In this document: positions 35,279 through 45,574 of the stretch, piece after piece | Layout of the letters: each line of letters opens with the position of its first letter | How positions within the stretch are numbered: position 1 is the stretch's first letter | Origin: Mesorhizobium sp. B2-3-4 | GTDB lineage: Bacteria; Pseudomonadota; Alphaproteobacteria; Rhizobiales; Rhizobiaceae | NCBI RefSeq assembly: GCF_006442315.1 | Contig: NZ_VFVY01000002.1 | Coordinates: 186,001 to 250,000, forward strand | Direction of reading: 5' to 3' | DNA: 64,000 nucleotides | Notes under the pieces: model-generated | What the model was told of the DNA's origin: nothing | Seen by the model: only the letters and a program-made list of their open reading frames with translations | Database searches by the model: none | Translations under genes and position numbers: made by a program

Positions 35279-35364
35279 GGCATGCCAGGCTCTCGCCGGC
35301 TTGAACCGGGCCGGCGCGGGCTTGCTGGAAATACCGCAAACAAGCACAAGAAAGGGGAACAGCA

Positions 35365-36222
35365 ATGAACAGATATCTGAAAATGACCGGCTTCGCGCTG
35401 GCAATTTCCGCCACCGTCTGGAGCGGGGTCTCCAAGGCCGCGGACATAACGAAATCGGCTGAGGTCAAGCAGAGCGGAACGCTCGCCGTCGCCAACACGC
35501 TGGACTTCGCGCCGTTCGAATATCTCGATGCCGACGGCAAGCAGACCGGCATCATCATCGAACTCGCCGGCGAAGTGGCCAAACTCGTCGACGCCAAGCT
35601 CGATATCCAGCGCACGCCGTTCCCGTCGATGATCCCCGGCCTTGCCGCCGGCCGTTTCAAGATCGCCTGGGAGACGTTCTCGGCCACGCCGGAGCGACTG
35701 AAGCAGGTCGATTTCATCATGTTTCTCAAGGCTGGCCTCGCCGTCTCGACGTCGCCGGACAAAAAGGCCAGCTTCAGCGGCGACACCCCGCTCTGCGGCA
35801 AGCGCATCGGCGTCTCGGCCGGCAGCGCCTCGGATTTCCTGGTCGACAAGCTCGGCAAGGACTGCACCGACAAGGGGCAGCCGGCCATCGCGAAGTCGGT
35901 GTTCAATTCTTCGACCGATATCGTCCAGGCCGTACTCTCGGATCGCGTCGACGCGCGTATGGACGATGCCACCGCATCGAGCTATTTCGAGGTGACGAGC
36001 AAGGGCCAGCTGGTGGTGCTGCCGACGCTTTACGAGGTGGCGCCGCTCGGCATGGCGATTGCCAAGGACGACAAGGAAACCGCCGGCATGATGGTGGCCG
36101 CACTTGCCGAGCTGTTCAAGAACGGCACGTACAAGGCTATCCTGGAAAAGTACGGCATGGGCGCCTATACGATCAAGGAACCCTATTTCGTCGGGACCAT
36201 GGACGCGCTGCGAGCCGAATAG
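35365..36222 (+). CDS. ABC transporter substrate-binding protein (SBP_bac_3 family)
   Basis: This 285-residue periplasmic binding protein has a signal peptide MNRYLKMTGFALAISATVW ending near VSKA, and a family 3 binding domain (GTLAVANTLDFAPFEYLDADG, WETFSATPERLKQVDF, GKRIGVSAGSASDF). Family 3 proteins usually bind polar amino acids, but some take up opines or other nitrogen compounds. It follows the oxygenase gene by 86 bases with GAAAGGGGAAC before the ATG. A strong hairpin (36230-36258) lies directly downstream. Confidence 0.92.
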   Translation: MNRYLKMTGFALAISATVWSGVSKAADITKSAEVKQSGTLAVANTLDFAPFEYLDADGKQTGIIIELAGEVAKLVDAKLDIQRTPFPSMIPGLAAGRFKIAWETFSATPERLKQVDFIMFLKAGLAVSTSPDKKASFSGDTPLCGKRIGVSAGSASDFLVDKLGKDCTDKGQPAIAKSVFNSSTDIVQAVLSDRVDARMDDATASSYFEVTSKGQLVVLPTLYEVAPLGMAIAKDDKETAGMMVAALAELFKNGTYKAILEKYGMGAYTIKEPYFVGTMDALRAE

Positions 36223-36229
36223 GGATTAT

Positions 36230-36258
36230 CCGGCGCCTGACCCCTGGCCAGGCGCCGG
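36230..36258 (+). other. intercistronic hairpin between binding-protein and permease genes
   Basis: Perfect 10-bp arms CCGGCGCCTG (36230-36239) and CAGGCGCCGG (36249-36258) enclose nine bases, eight bases after the binding-protein stop and 21 before the permease start. There is no T-run. It is placed like the mRNA-stabilising or attenuating hairpins that raise binding-protein expression in ABC operons. Confidence 0.7.
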
Positions 36259-36279
36259 CCGGAAATCAGGAGACCGTTG

Positions 36280-37221
36280 ATGGGCGTGGCCCACCCGACC
36301 GAGATCGGCGTCGAGCCGGGCGCTGCCGCCGCCGTGTCGCGGCTGACCGTCGTGCCGCAGCGCCGCTATGGCATCTGGATCGGCACCGCGCTCGCCTTGC
36401 TGCTGGCGTTCCTCATCATCCGCGCCTTCGCCAGCAATCCAGCCTTCGCCTGGGGCACGGCCGCCGGCTACCTGTTCCATCCATCGATCATGCGCGGCCT
36501 GGGCAACACGCTGATGCTGACCGTCATCATCATGCTGCTGGGCATCGTGGTCGGCACCGTCATCGCCATCATGCGTGTGTCGCCAAGCCCGGTGCTGCGC
36601 GCCTTTTCCGGCGTCTATGTCTGGTTCTTCCGCGGTGTGCCGGCGCTGATCCAGCTGATCTTCTGGTTCAACCTGTCGCTGCTGGTGCGCGAGATCTCGC
36701 TCTCGTTGCCGTTTGTCGGCACGCTGTTTTCCGTGCGCACCAATGATTTCATGACGCCGTTCTTCTCCGCCGTCGTCGCGCTTTCGCTGTGCGAGGCCGG
36801 CTACATGGCCGAGATCATCCGCGCCGGCATCAAGTCGGTGCCGTCGGGTCAGTCGGAAGCGGCGAGCGCGCTCGGCATGCCCTACCGCATGATCCTGAAG
36901 CGCATCACCTTGCCGCAGGCCATGCGCTTCGTGCTGCCGCCGACCGGAAACGAGGCCATCAACCTCCTGAAGATGACATCGCTGGTGACCTTCATCGCCG
37001 TCGACGACCTCTTCTACACCGCGCAAAGCATCTATGCGCGCACCTTCGAGACGATCCCGCTGCTGATCGTGGTCGCCTTCTGGTACCTCGCCGTGGTCAG
37101 CATCATGTCGGTTGGCCAGCATTTCCTGGAGCGCCATTTCGGCCGCAGCGATGTCAGGCGCGACCCCCTGACGATGCGTGCCCTGCGCAACGCCGTCAGC
37201 CTGCGTGGCGTTACCCGATGA
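36280..37221 (+). CDS. ABC transporter permease (polar amino-acid HisM type)
   Basis: This 313-residue inner-membrane protein has about six hydrophobic segments and the EAA loop [29 protein letters not shown] (in parts) that docks the ATPase. The [11 protein letters not shown] motif is typical of polar amino-acid permeases. Only one permease gene is present, so it probably works as a homodimer. The ATG at 36280 follows AGGAGA, and a TTG one codon upstream is less likely. The stop overlaps the ATPase gene as ATGA. Confidence 0.92.
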   Translation: MGVAHPTEIGVEPGAAAAVSRLTVVPQRRYGIWIGTALALLLAFLIIRAFASNPAFAWGTAAGYLFHPSIMRGLGNTLMLTVIIMLLGIVVGTVIAIMRVSPSPVLRAFSGVYVWFFRGVPALIQLIFWFNLSLLVREISLSLPFVGTLFSVRTNDFMTPFFSAVVALSLCEAGYMAEIIRAGIKSVPSGQSEAASALGMPYRMILKRITLPQAMRFVLPPTGNEAINLLKMTSLVTFIAVDDLFYTAQSIYARTFETIPLLIVVAFWYLAVVSIMSVGQHFLERHFGRSDVRRDPLTMRALRNAVSLRGVTR

Positions 37222-38024
37222 GCGATGTCAGGTCCGAAAATCGTGCCCGCTTCGGCGTGCCCGCCAACTCAATGGTGTTCGCGCGCGGCGTGCGCAAGAC
37301 CTATGGCCAGCTCGAAGTGCTCAAGGGCGTCGACCTCGACGTGCCGGAAGGGTCGGTGGCCTGCATCATCGGCCCTTCGGGATCCGGCAAGAGCACGTTC
37401 CTGCGCTGCATCAACCATCTCGAGAAGCTCAGCGGCGGCATCCTGCTCGTCGACAGCCAGTTCGTCGGCTACGACCTCCAGGGCGACAAGCTCTATGAGG
37501 TGAAGGACGACCTTCTGTGCCGGCGCCGCGCCGAGATCGGCATGCTGTTCCAGTCCTTCAACCTGTTCTCGCACATGACGGTGATGGAGAATCTGATCGA
37601 GGCGCCGACGCAGGTGCGGCGTATCCCGCTGGACCAGGCCAAGGCGGAGGCGGAAGTGCTGCTGCGGCGCGTCGGCCTCGCCGACAAGGTCGATCGTTAC
37701 CCCCGCGAACTGTCCGGCGGCCAGCAGCAGCGTGTCGCCATCGCGCGCGCCATGGCCATGAAGCCGAAGGTGCTGCTGTTCGATGAGCCGACCTCGGCGC
37801 TCGATCCGGAACTGGTCGGCGAAGTGCTGCAGGTGATGCGCGACCTTGCCGAAAGTGGCATGACCATGGTCGTCGTCACCCATGAGATCGGCTTTGCCCG
37901 CGAGATCGGCGACCAACTCGTCTTCATGGATGGCGGCGTCATCGTCGAACGCGGCGCGCCGCGCGAGATGATCGCCAATCCGCAATCGCCGCGCACCCGC
38001 GAATTCCTGTCCCGGGTTTTGTAG
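37218..38024 (+). CDS. ABC transporter ATP-binding protein (amino-acid type)
   Basis: The ATPase of the 35365-38024 transporter has 268 residues. It shows Walker [11 protein letters not shown]-loop [15 protein letters not shown], signature [14 protein letters not shown], Walker [15 protein letters not shown] and switch His in [10 protein letters not shown]. The ATG at 37218 overlaps the permease stop, and a far upstream frame is spurious. The gene ends 10 bases from the convergent oxyR gene. Confidence 0.95.
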   Translation: MSDVRSENRARFGVPANSMVFARGVRKTYGQLEVLKGVDLDVPEGSVACIIGPSGSGKSTFLRCINHLEKLSGGILLVDSQFVGYDLQGDKLYEVKDDLLCRRRAEIGMLFQSFNLFSHMTVMENLIEAPTQVRRIPLDQAKAEAEVLLRRVGLADKVDRYPRELSGGQQQRVAIARAMAMKPKVLLFDEPTSALDPELVGEVLQVMRDLAESGMTMVVVTHEIGFAREIGDQLVFMDGGVIVERGAPREMIANPQSPRTREFLSRVL

Positions 38025-38033
38025 CGCCGGGTC

Positions 38034-38942
38034 TCACGCGGCCAGCACCGCCGCACCAAGGCCCCGGATGATCTTCGCTAGTTCGACGCACTCGCCGTGG
38101 CGGGCATTGTTTCGCCGCCAGGCAAGGCAGATCATGCGCTGCGGCATCGGCTCCTGGAACGGCACGATCTTGAGGTCGGGAATGGTGCCGGCTGGCCCCG
38201 CCGCCATTTCGGGGATGAGTGTGACGCCGAGCCCGTGCGCCACCATCTGCAGGAGCGTGGTCAGGCTGGTCGCGCCATAGCTTGCCATCGCCACCGGTCG
38301 CACATTGCCGCAGACGGCAAGCGCCTGTTCGCGCAGGCAATGGCCTTCTTCCAGCAGCATCAGTCTTTCCAGCGCCGGGCTCTCGGGTGGAACCGGCGGC
38401 GAGGCAAAGGCCGGATCGTCCGACGGCACGGCCAGAAAGAAGCGGTCGGGAAACAGCGCCTCTGTGATCAGTCCCGGATGGTCGAGTGGAAGCGCGGCGA
38501 CGAAGGCGTCGAGTTTGCGTGACGCCGTATCCTCGACGAGGGAGGTGGTGACCGCCTCGCGCAGTTCGAGCAGCAGGGCCGGGAAGTGCTTCTTCAATTC
38601 GGGCAGGGCGCGCGGCAGAAGGTAGGGTGCGACGGTCGGGATGATGCCCAGGCGGAAACGTCCCTCCATGGCTGTGCGGCCGCGCCGCGCCGTCGTTTCG
38701 ACGTCACGTATGTCAGCCAGTATGCGCTCGATACGCGGCAAGAGGGCGATCGCGTCATCCGTCATGCGCACCGACTTGCCGCCGCGCTCGAACAGCCGGC
38801 AGTTCAGCCGCTGCTCCATTTCGGCGATCTGGGAGGATAGCGCCGGTTGGCTGACACCTGCGAGTTTCGCCGCGCGTCCGAAATGCAGCGTCTGGGCCAG
38901 CGCGTCGAAATAATGCATCTGGCGAACTGTCAATCCTATCAT
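38034..38942 (-). CDS. oxyR: LysR-type peroxide sensor OxyR
   Basis: OxyR activates peroxide defence genes when two cysteines form a disulfide. The 302-residue protein has a LysR helix-turn-helix (about 1-60, RQMHYFDALAQTLHFGRAAKL) and a regulatory domain. The segment GHCLREQALAVCG places two Cys nine residues apart, as in E. coli OxyR Cys199/Cys208. It is divergent from katG, the classic target, across 162 bases that contain several repeated elements. Confidence 0.93.
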   Translation of the reverse strand: MIGLTVRQMHYFDALAQTLHFGRAAKLAGVSQPALSSQIAEMEQRLNCRLFERGGKSVRMTDDAIALLPRIERILADIRDVETTARRGRTAMEGRFRLGIIPTVAPYLLPRALPELKKHFPALLLELREAVTTSLVEDTASRKLDAFVAALPLDHPGLITEALFPDRFFLAVPSDDPAFASPPVPPESPALERLMLLEEGHCLREQALAVCGNVRPVAMASYGATSLTTLLQMVAHGLGVTLIPEMAAGPAGTIPDLKIVPFQEPMPQRMICLAWRRNNARHGECVELAKIIRGLGAAVLAA

Positions 38943-38977
38943 AAGAAAATCCTATTGAAATAAACAGGAAAGGCAAT

Positions 38978-39006
38978 TTGTTTTTATCGTCCGCGTGGCC
39001 TAGTCT
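38978..39006 (+). promoter_or_regulatory. candidate katG promoter
   Basis: A TTGTTT hexamer (38978-38983) and a TAGTCT hexamer (39001-39006) are separated by 17 bases. The -10 element overlaps the start of the inverted repeat at 39004-39020. An OxyR site is expected around or upstream of the -35. Confidence 0.45.
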
Positions 39007-39020
39007 GGAATCGTTCCAGA
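39004..39020. promoter_or_regulatory. inverted repeat at the katG promoter
   Basis: Perfect 7-bp arms TCTGGAA and TTCCAGA are separated by TCG. The element overlaps the likely -10 and transcription start, a typical position for a repressor operator rather than an OxyR activation site. Confidence 0.55.
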
Positions 39021-39050
39021 TAGGCGTGGGCCGCTGGCGGCCCCCTAAAT

Positions 39051-39093
39051 CTCGGCAAAAATCAACCTCGGCAAAATCAAACCTCGGCAAAAT
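39051..39093 (+). repeat. 16-bp tandem repeats in the katG leader
   Basis: Three consecutive units begin CTCGGCAAAA: full 16-bp units at 39051-39066 and 39067-39082 and an 11-bp partial unit at 39083-39093. The last ends a few bases before the katG ribosome binding site GGAGTGAGAG. Confidence 0.75.
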
Positions 39094-39101
39094 TGGAGTG
39101 A

Positions 39102-41303
<2,202 letters not shown>

Positions 41304-41327
41304 TCGCGGCGAAGCTCCCCACCCAAG

Positions 41328-41359
41328 AAAAAGGCGCGGGCCTGGCCCGCGCCTTTTTT
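41328..41359. terminator. bidirectional Rho-independent terminator
   Basis: Perfect arms, an A-run plus GGCGCGGGCC (41328-41342) and GGCCCGCGCC plus a T-run (41344-41359), leave a one-base nominal loop. It terminates katG and, read on the other strand, the convergent aqpZ. Confidence 0.88.
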
Positions 41360-41377
41360 GCGTGAAGGCTTTCGAGA

Positions 41378-42055
41378 TCAGTCCTTTTCGAAGACGCGCG
41401 CCTTGGCGACGACGCCGGCAATGGCGCCGCCGATCAGCGGTGCGACGATGAACAGCCAGAGCTGGCTGATCGCGACGCCGCCCGAAAACAGCGCCGGGCC
41501 GATGGAGCGCGCCGGATTGACCGAGGTGCCGGTGACCGGGATCATGGCGAAATGGATGCCGGCCAGCGTCAGGCCGATGACCAGCCCGGCAAACGCCGTC
41601 GAGTGCTTCTCGGCGGTAACGCCAAGGATAACCGTGACGAAGGTGAAGGTGCCGATCAGTTCCCACAGGAATGCCGAACTCATGCCCCATTTCGTCTCGT
41701 CCCAGCCATTGGCGCCGAAGCCGCCGGTGTGGCCGCCGGCCTGGCCCGATACGATGATCCACAATGCCAGGGAGGCCAGGATGGCGCCGATGATCTGCGC
41801 GATCCAGTAGGGGATGACGTCCTTTGCCGGCAGCCGGCCGGCGAGGAACACGCCGAGCGTCACAGCGGGGTTGAGATGGGCGCCCGAAATCGGGCCGATC
41901 GCATAGGCCGCCGCGATAAGGCCGATGCCGAATGCCAGGCCGATGCCTTCCTGGCCGAGCGGCAGCGCGCCGCCGAAGCCGCCCGTCACCACGGACGCCG
42001 TACCGATGAACACCAACAGAAATGTGCCTAGAACTTCCGCCAGATAAGTCTTCAT
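41378..42055 (-). CDS. aqpZ: aquaporin Z
   Basis: This 225-residue six-helix inner-membrane water channel carries the two NPA half-helix motifs, SGAHLNPAVTLG and GTSVNPARSIGPA. Other typical blocks are AEVLGTFLLVFIGT and LAFGIGLIAAAYAIG. The Arg after the second NPA marks the aromatic/Arg filter. The frame continues upstream to 42148, but the ATG at 42055 (MKTYLAEVLG) is the family start with GAGAGG just upstream. It converges with katG. Confidence 0.95.
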   Translation of the reverse strand: MKTYLAEVLGTFLLVFIGTASVVTGGFGGALPLGQEGIGLAFGIGLIAAAYAIGPISGAHLNPAVTLGVFLAGRLPAKDVIPYWIAQIIGAILASLALWIIVSGQAGGHTGGFGANGWDETKWGMSSAFLWELIGTFTFVTVILGVTAEKHSTAFAGLVIGLTLAGIHFAMIPVTGTSVNPARSIGPALFSGGVAISQLWLFIVAPLIGGAIAGVVAKARVFEKD

Positions 42056-42372
42056 TGCCCTCTCCTCGTGACGATCCGCCGGTCCACGTTTCCTGTGCCG
42101 CGAATCATGGCGGCAAGAGTATTCCCAACGGAAAAGCTTGGAAAGCACAGCTGTAGCGCCACATGCCGTGCTTGCGGTCGCGAGTTTTGAACATTAGAGA
42201 CCTTTCATCTATTGGTTGATCTGCTTTTCCGGGTCGGGGAGTTTTATTGGTCCGCCAGCTCCACCGCCTGGTCGGCATTGCCTGGCCGTTGTGCGGCGGA
42301 GCGGGGTTCAATCCGGACGTGAAAGGCTCTAAGAGCAGGCTCTGGGATGTGCTCGATTTGATGGAATGACGA
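42056..42372. other. intergenic region between aqpZ and the RsmB-type methyltransferase gene
   Basis: These 317 bases contain no convincing gene or RNA. The aqpZ side is comparatively AT-rich near 42180-42250 (a possible promoter region). Frames crossing it on the minus strand have no family features. Confidence 0.6.
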
Positions 42373-43662
42373 ATGCGACTGGGCGGACGGCTGGCTGCGG
42401 CCATCGAAGTGCTGGAGGACATCGGTCGGCGTCACCGGCCGGTGGCCGATGCGCTGAAGGATTGGGGCCTGTCCCACCGCTTCGCCGGCGGCGGTGATCG
42501 CGCCGCGATCGGCAACATCGTCTACGACGCGCTGCGCCACAAGCGATCCGCGGGCTGGTTGCTGGGCGAGGATACGCCGCGTGCCATCGGCTTCGGCGCG
42601 CTGCTGCTCGAATGGAGCCAGACGGCGCAGTCGCTCAATGCCGCGCTCGAAGGCGACAAGTTCGCGCCGCCGCTTCTCAGCGCCACGGAACTCCAGGCCA
42701 TCGCCGAACGCCGGCTTGCCGAAGCACCGCTTGCGGTTCGCGCCGACATTCCCGATTGGTGCGAAGCACTTTTCGAACGGGCCTTCGGCGAGACATGGGT
42801 CGAGGAGGGCGCCGCGCTCGCCACCCGCCCGCCGCTCGACATCCGGGTCAACACGCTGCAGGCCGATCGCGCCAAAGTGCTGGCCGAACTGGCCCAGACA
42901 GGTGCCAACGCCTCGGAGATCGTACCCTACGGCATCCGCATCCCACCGATCGACGGCGACGGCAGGCATCCCAACGTCCAGGCCGAGCCGGCTTTCCAGA
43001 AGGGCTGGTTCGAGGTCCAGGACGAGGGCTCGCAAATCGCGGCGGCGCTCGCGGGAGCAACGGCCGGCATGCAGGTGCTCGATTTCTGCGCCGGCGCCGG
43101 CGGCAAGACGCTGGCGCTGTCGGCGGCGATGGGCAATCACGGTCAAATCTTCGCCCATGATGCCGAAAAGGCGCGGCTGGCGCCGATCTTCGACCGCATT
43201 CGCCGCTCGGAAAACCGCAACGTGCAGATCGCCTCCAAGCCGTCCGAGCTTGCCCCGCTCGTCAATCACATGGACATCGTGCTGGTCGATGCGCCCTGCA
43301 CCGGCAGCGGCACCTGGCGGCGGCGTCCCGACGCCAAATGGCGTCTGACGCAGAGGCAGCTCGACGCCCGCAAGGGCGAACAGTCGGCGATTCTCGATGC
43401 CGCGAAGGCCTATGTCAAACCCGGTGGCCTGCTCGTCTACATCACCTGCTCCGTGTTCGACGAGGAGAATGGTGAACAGGTCGCTGCGTTTGGCCGGAGG
43501 CATGGCGATTTTGCCCCGCTCGATCATCGCCAGCTCTGGGACAGTCATTTCCCGGGCCATGCCGCGGCGATGCGGATCGGTGGCCTTGGCGGCATCTCGC
43601 TTTCGCCGGCGCTGAGCGGCACTGACGGGTTCTACTTCTGCGCCATGCGCCGGAAGAATTGA
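42373..43662 (+). CDS. RsmB/NOP2-type RNA cytosine-5 methyltransferase
   Basis: The 429 residues match the RsmB/Nol1 family that makes 5-methylcytosine in rRNA. An N-terminal NusB-like helical region is followed by the catalytic domain with motif I VLDFCAGAGGKTLALS, motif IV VDAPCTGSGTWRRRPD (catalytic-cycle Cys) and motif VI VYITCSVFDEENGEQV (nucleophilic Cys). The exact target site is not clear from sequence. It is followed 15 bases downstream by the TspO-family gene. Confidence 0.92.
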   Translation: MRLGGRLAAAIEVLEDIGRRHRPVADALKDWGLSHRFAGGGDRAAIGNIVYDALRHKRSAGWLLGEDTPRAIGFGALLLEWSQTAQSLNAALEGDKFAPPLLSATELQAIAERRLAEAPLAVRADIPDWCEALFERAFGETWVEEGAALATRPPLDIRVNTLQADRAKVLAELAQTGANASEIVPYGIRIPPIDGDGRHPNVQAEPAFQKGWFEVQDEGSQIAAALAGATAGMQVLDFCAGAGGKTLALSAAMGNHGQIFAHDAEKARLAPIFDRIRRSENRNVQIASKPSELAPLVNHMDIVLVDAPCTGSGTWRRRPDAKWRLTQRQLDARKGEQSAILDAAKAYVKPGGLLVYITCSVFDEENGEQVAAFGRRHGDFAPLDHRQLWDSHFPGHAAAMRIGGLGGISLSPALSGTDGFYFCAMRRKN

Positions 43663-43677
43663 CGCTGCCGTTGACAG

Positions 43678-44187
43678 GTGACGGCAGCGCCCCAGTTGCA
43701 GATGCGCGGCGTTGCGCCGCCATGGGGCAAATTCTTGCAAAGATATCCGTCGCTTCTGCTTTTTCTGGTGCTGGTGCTGGGTGGCGGCCTGCTGATCGGC
43801 TACGCGACGCTGCCGGGCGCCTGGTACGCATCGCTGGCCAAGCCTCCCTTCAATCCGCCCAACTGGGTCTTCGCGCCGGCCTGGACGCTGCTCTATGTGC
43901 TGATCGCCGTGGCTGGCTGGCGGACCTGGCAGCGGGAGCCGGCAGGCGTCGCGATGAAGATCTGGGGCGCCCAGCTCGTGCTGAATTTCCTATGGTCGCC
44001 GACCTTCTTCGGCGCAAAAATGATGGCGCCGGCCCTGGTCGTCATTTTGCTGCTTCTGGCCGCCATCGCGCTGTTCATCGCCAGCGCCTGGAACCGCGAC
44101 CGGCTCGCCGCCTTGCTGTTCGTGCCCTACGCGGCATGGGTGGCCTTCGCCACCGTTCTCAATGCCTCGCTGCTTTTGTTGAATTAG
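43678..44187 (+). CDS. TspO/MBR family protein
   Basis: This 169-residue membrane protein has five hydrophobic helices and the TspO signature WYASLAKPPFNPPNWVFAPAW (in parts), then LNFLWSPTFFGAK. TspO proteins bind tetrapyrroles and modulate photosynthetic or stress gene expression in Alphaproteobacteria. It starts with GTG at 43678 behind GACAG, 15 bases after the methyltransferase stop. Confidence 0.92.
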   Translation: MTAAPQLQMRGVAPPWGKFLQRYPSLLLFLVLVLGGGLLIGYATLPGAWYASLAKPPFNPPNWVFAPAWTLLYVLIAVAGWRTWQREPAGVAMKIWGAQLVLNFLWSPTFFGAKMMAPALVVILLLLAAIALFIASAWNRDRLAALLFVPYAAWVAFATVLNASLLLLN

Positions 44188-44270
44188 GACGTCTCCATGC
44201 TGTTTTGTTGCAGTGCAGCAAAAGCATTTGCCTGTCGCCCACGGCTCTGCAATAAGCTTTTCCGGCAAAA

Positions 44271-44744
44271 ATGAAGGCGACGGCGATGGCAGCAAAGATC
44301 GTACCGGCTCCAGACTACGAGGATCGCGTCAGAGCGTCGTTCGCGCGCCAGCAGGCAATGGCGACGATCGGTGCCGAACTGACCCTGGTCACCCCTGGCA
44401 TCATCGAGATCGAGATGCCCTATTCGGCGGCACTGACGCAGCAGCATGGTTTTCTGCATGCCGGCGTCATTTCGACGGCGCTGGACTCGGCTTGTGGCTA
44501 TGCGGCGTTCTCGCTCATGCCTGAGAATTCCGGGGTGCTGACCATCGAGTTCAAGGTCAACCTGTTGGCGCCGGGCCGGGGCGAGCGTTTTCTCTTTCGC
44601 GGCTCGGTCACCAAACCTGGCCGCACCATCATCGTTGCCGACGGCCAGGCCTATGCCTTCGCCGCCGACGGCGAGGCCAAGCTGATCGCGACCATGACCG
44701 GGACGATGATGACGATGGTTGGACGCGACGGGATAGCGGGGTGA
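44271..44744 (+). CDS. PaaI-family hotdog thioesterase
   Basis: This 157-residue hotdog-fold protein has the PaaI-type signature QQHGFLHAGVISTALDSACGYAA (in parts), where the HGxxHAG segment and nearby Asp/Glu carry the active site, followed by TIEFKVNLLAPG. It should hydrolyse acyl- or aryl-CoA thioesters; the substrate is unknown. An in-frame ATG at 44286 is an alternative start. Confidence 0.9.
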   Translation: MKATAMAAKIVPAPDYEDRVRASFARQQAMATIGAELTLVTPGIIEIEMPYSAALTQQHGFLHAGVISTALDSACGYAAFSLMPENSGVLTIEFKVNLLAPGRGERFLFRGSVTKPGRTIIVADGQAYAFAADGEAKLIATMTGTMMTMVGRDGIAG

Positions 44745-44748
44745 GTGA

Positions 44749-44806
44749 CCGGTTCGCCACAGACGAATGCATCGTGCCGGTGGCACGATGCAAGGCCACG
44801 AACCGG
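44749..44806 (+). other. nested stem-loop leader upstream of the MTA/SAH nucleosidase gene
   Basis: An outer 8-bp stem CCGGTTCG (44749-44756)/CGAACCGG (44799-44806) surrounds a perfect 10-bp hairpin GCATCGTGCC (44769-44778)/GGCACGATGC (44782-44791) with a three-base loop. It ends 44 bases before the nucleosidase ATG. It could be a terminator for the thioesterase gene, a cis-regulatory leader or a repeat. It does not match a riboswitch class I know. Confidence 0.5.
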
Positions 44807-44850
44807 CGGCCCCCCGGCCTGGAGCGTAACGCAAGCAGCAGAGGATCGCC

Positions 44851-45519
44851 ATGACCGGCAACGTGGTGCGCATTGGCGGCAAGGACGTCCTTTTTGTCAT
44901 GGCGGCGCAGGCTGAATATGGCCCGCATCTGCAGCGGCTGTTCACGCCGCTGATGATGGGCGTCGGCCCGGTCGAAGCGGGGGTCAGGCTCGGTGCGGAG
45001 CTTTCCTGGCTGAAGTCGCAAAAGGCGTTGCCGGATCTGGTGGTCTCGCTCGGCTCCGCCGGCAGCCGGACCTTGGAACAGACCGAAATCTACCAGGCTG
45101 TCTCGGTGAGTTATCGCGACATCGACGCCTCGCCGCTTGGCTTCGAGAAAGGCGCCACACCGTTTCTCGACCTGCCGGTGACCGTGCCGCTGCCGTTTCG
45201 CATTCCCGATATCAAGCAGGCGACGCTGTCGACCGGCGGCGCGGTCATCACCGGCGCGGCCTATGATGCGATTTCAGCAGATATGGTCGACATGGAGACC
45301 TTCGCCTGCCTGCGCGCCTGCCACCTCTTCGATGTGCCTCTGATCGGACTGCGCGGTATTTCCGACGGCGCGGCTGATCTCAGGCATGTCGGCGACTGGA
45401 CCGAATATCTGCATGTCATCGACGAGAAGCTGGCCGATGCCGTGACGCGCCTCGAACAGGCGATCGGGTCGGGGACGCTGCGGGCGGCTTCGTCCAACGA
45501 TCAGCCCAGGCCTCTGTGA
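44851..45519 (+). CDS. mtnN: 5'-methylthioadenosine/S-adenosylhomocysteine nucleosidase
   Basis: The enzyme hydrolyses MTA and SAH to adenine and a ribosyl-thio product, clearing inhibitory by-products of SAM metabolism. The 222 residues show the nucleosidase core: VLFVMAAQAEYG (catalytic Glu region), MGVGPVEAG, VVSLGSAGS, SADMVDMETFA (Met-Glu substrate contacts) and GLRGISDGAADL (catalytic Asp). It starts at 44851 with AGCAGAGG upstream and is followed by guaA. Confidence 0.88.
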   Translation: MTGNVVRIGGKDVLFVMAAQAEYGPHLQRLFTPLMMGVGPVEAGVRLGAELSWLKSQKALPDLVVSLGSAGSRTLEQTEIYQAVSVSYRDIDASPLGFEKGATPFLDLPVTVPLPFRIPDIKQATLSTGGAVITGAAYDAISADMVDMETFACLRACHLFDVPLIGLRGISDGAADLRHVGDWTEYLHVIDEKLADAVTRLEQAIGSGTLRAASSNDQPRPL

Positions 45520-45574
45520 AAGTCAGGCACGGCAACCCATTGCGCCGACTCGTTTCTTTCTCTAAAGGCTCGCC

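Noticed and set aside
44745..44850. A known SAM- or SAH-type riboswitch before the nucleosidase gene
   Set aside because: The nested hairpins do not show the conserved core of any SAM or SAH riboswitch I can recall. Only an unclassified structure is reported.
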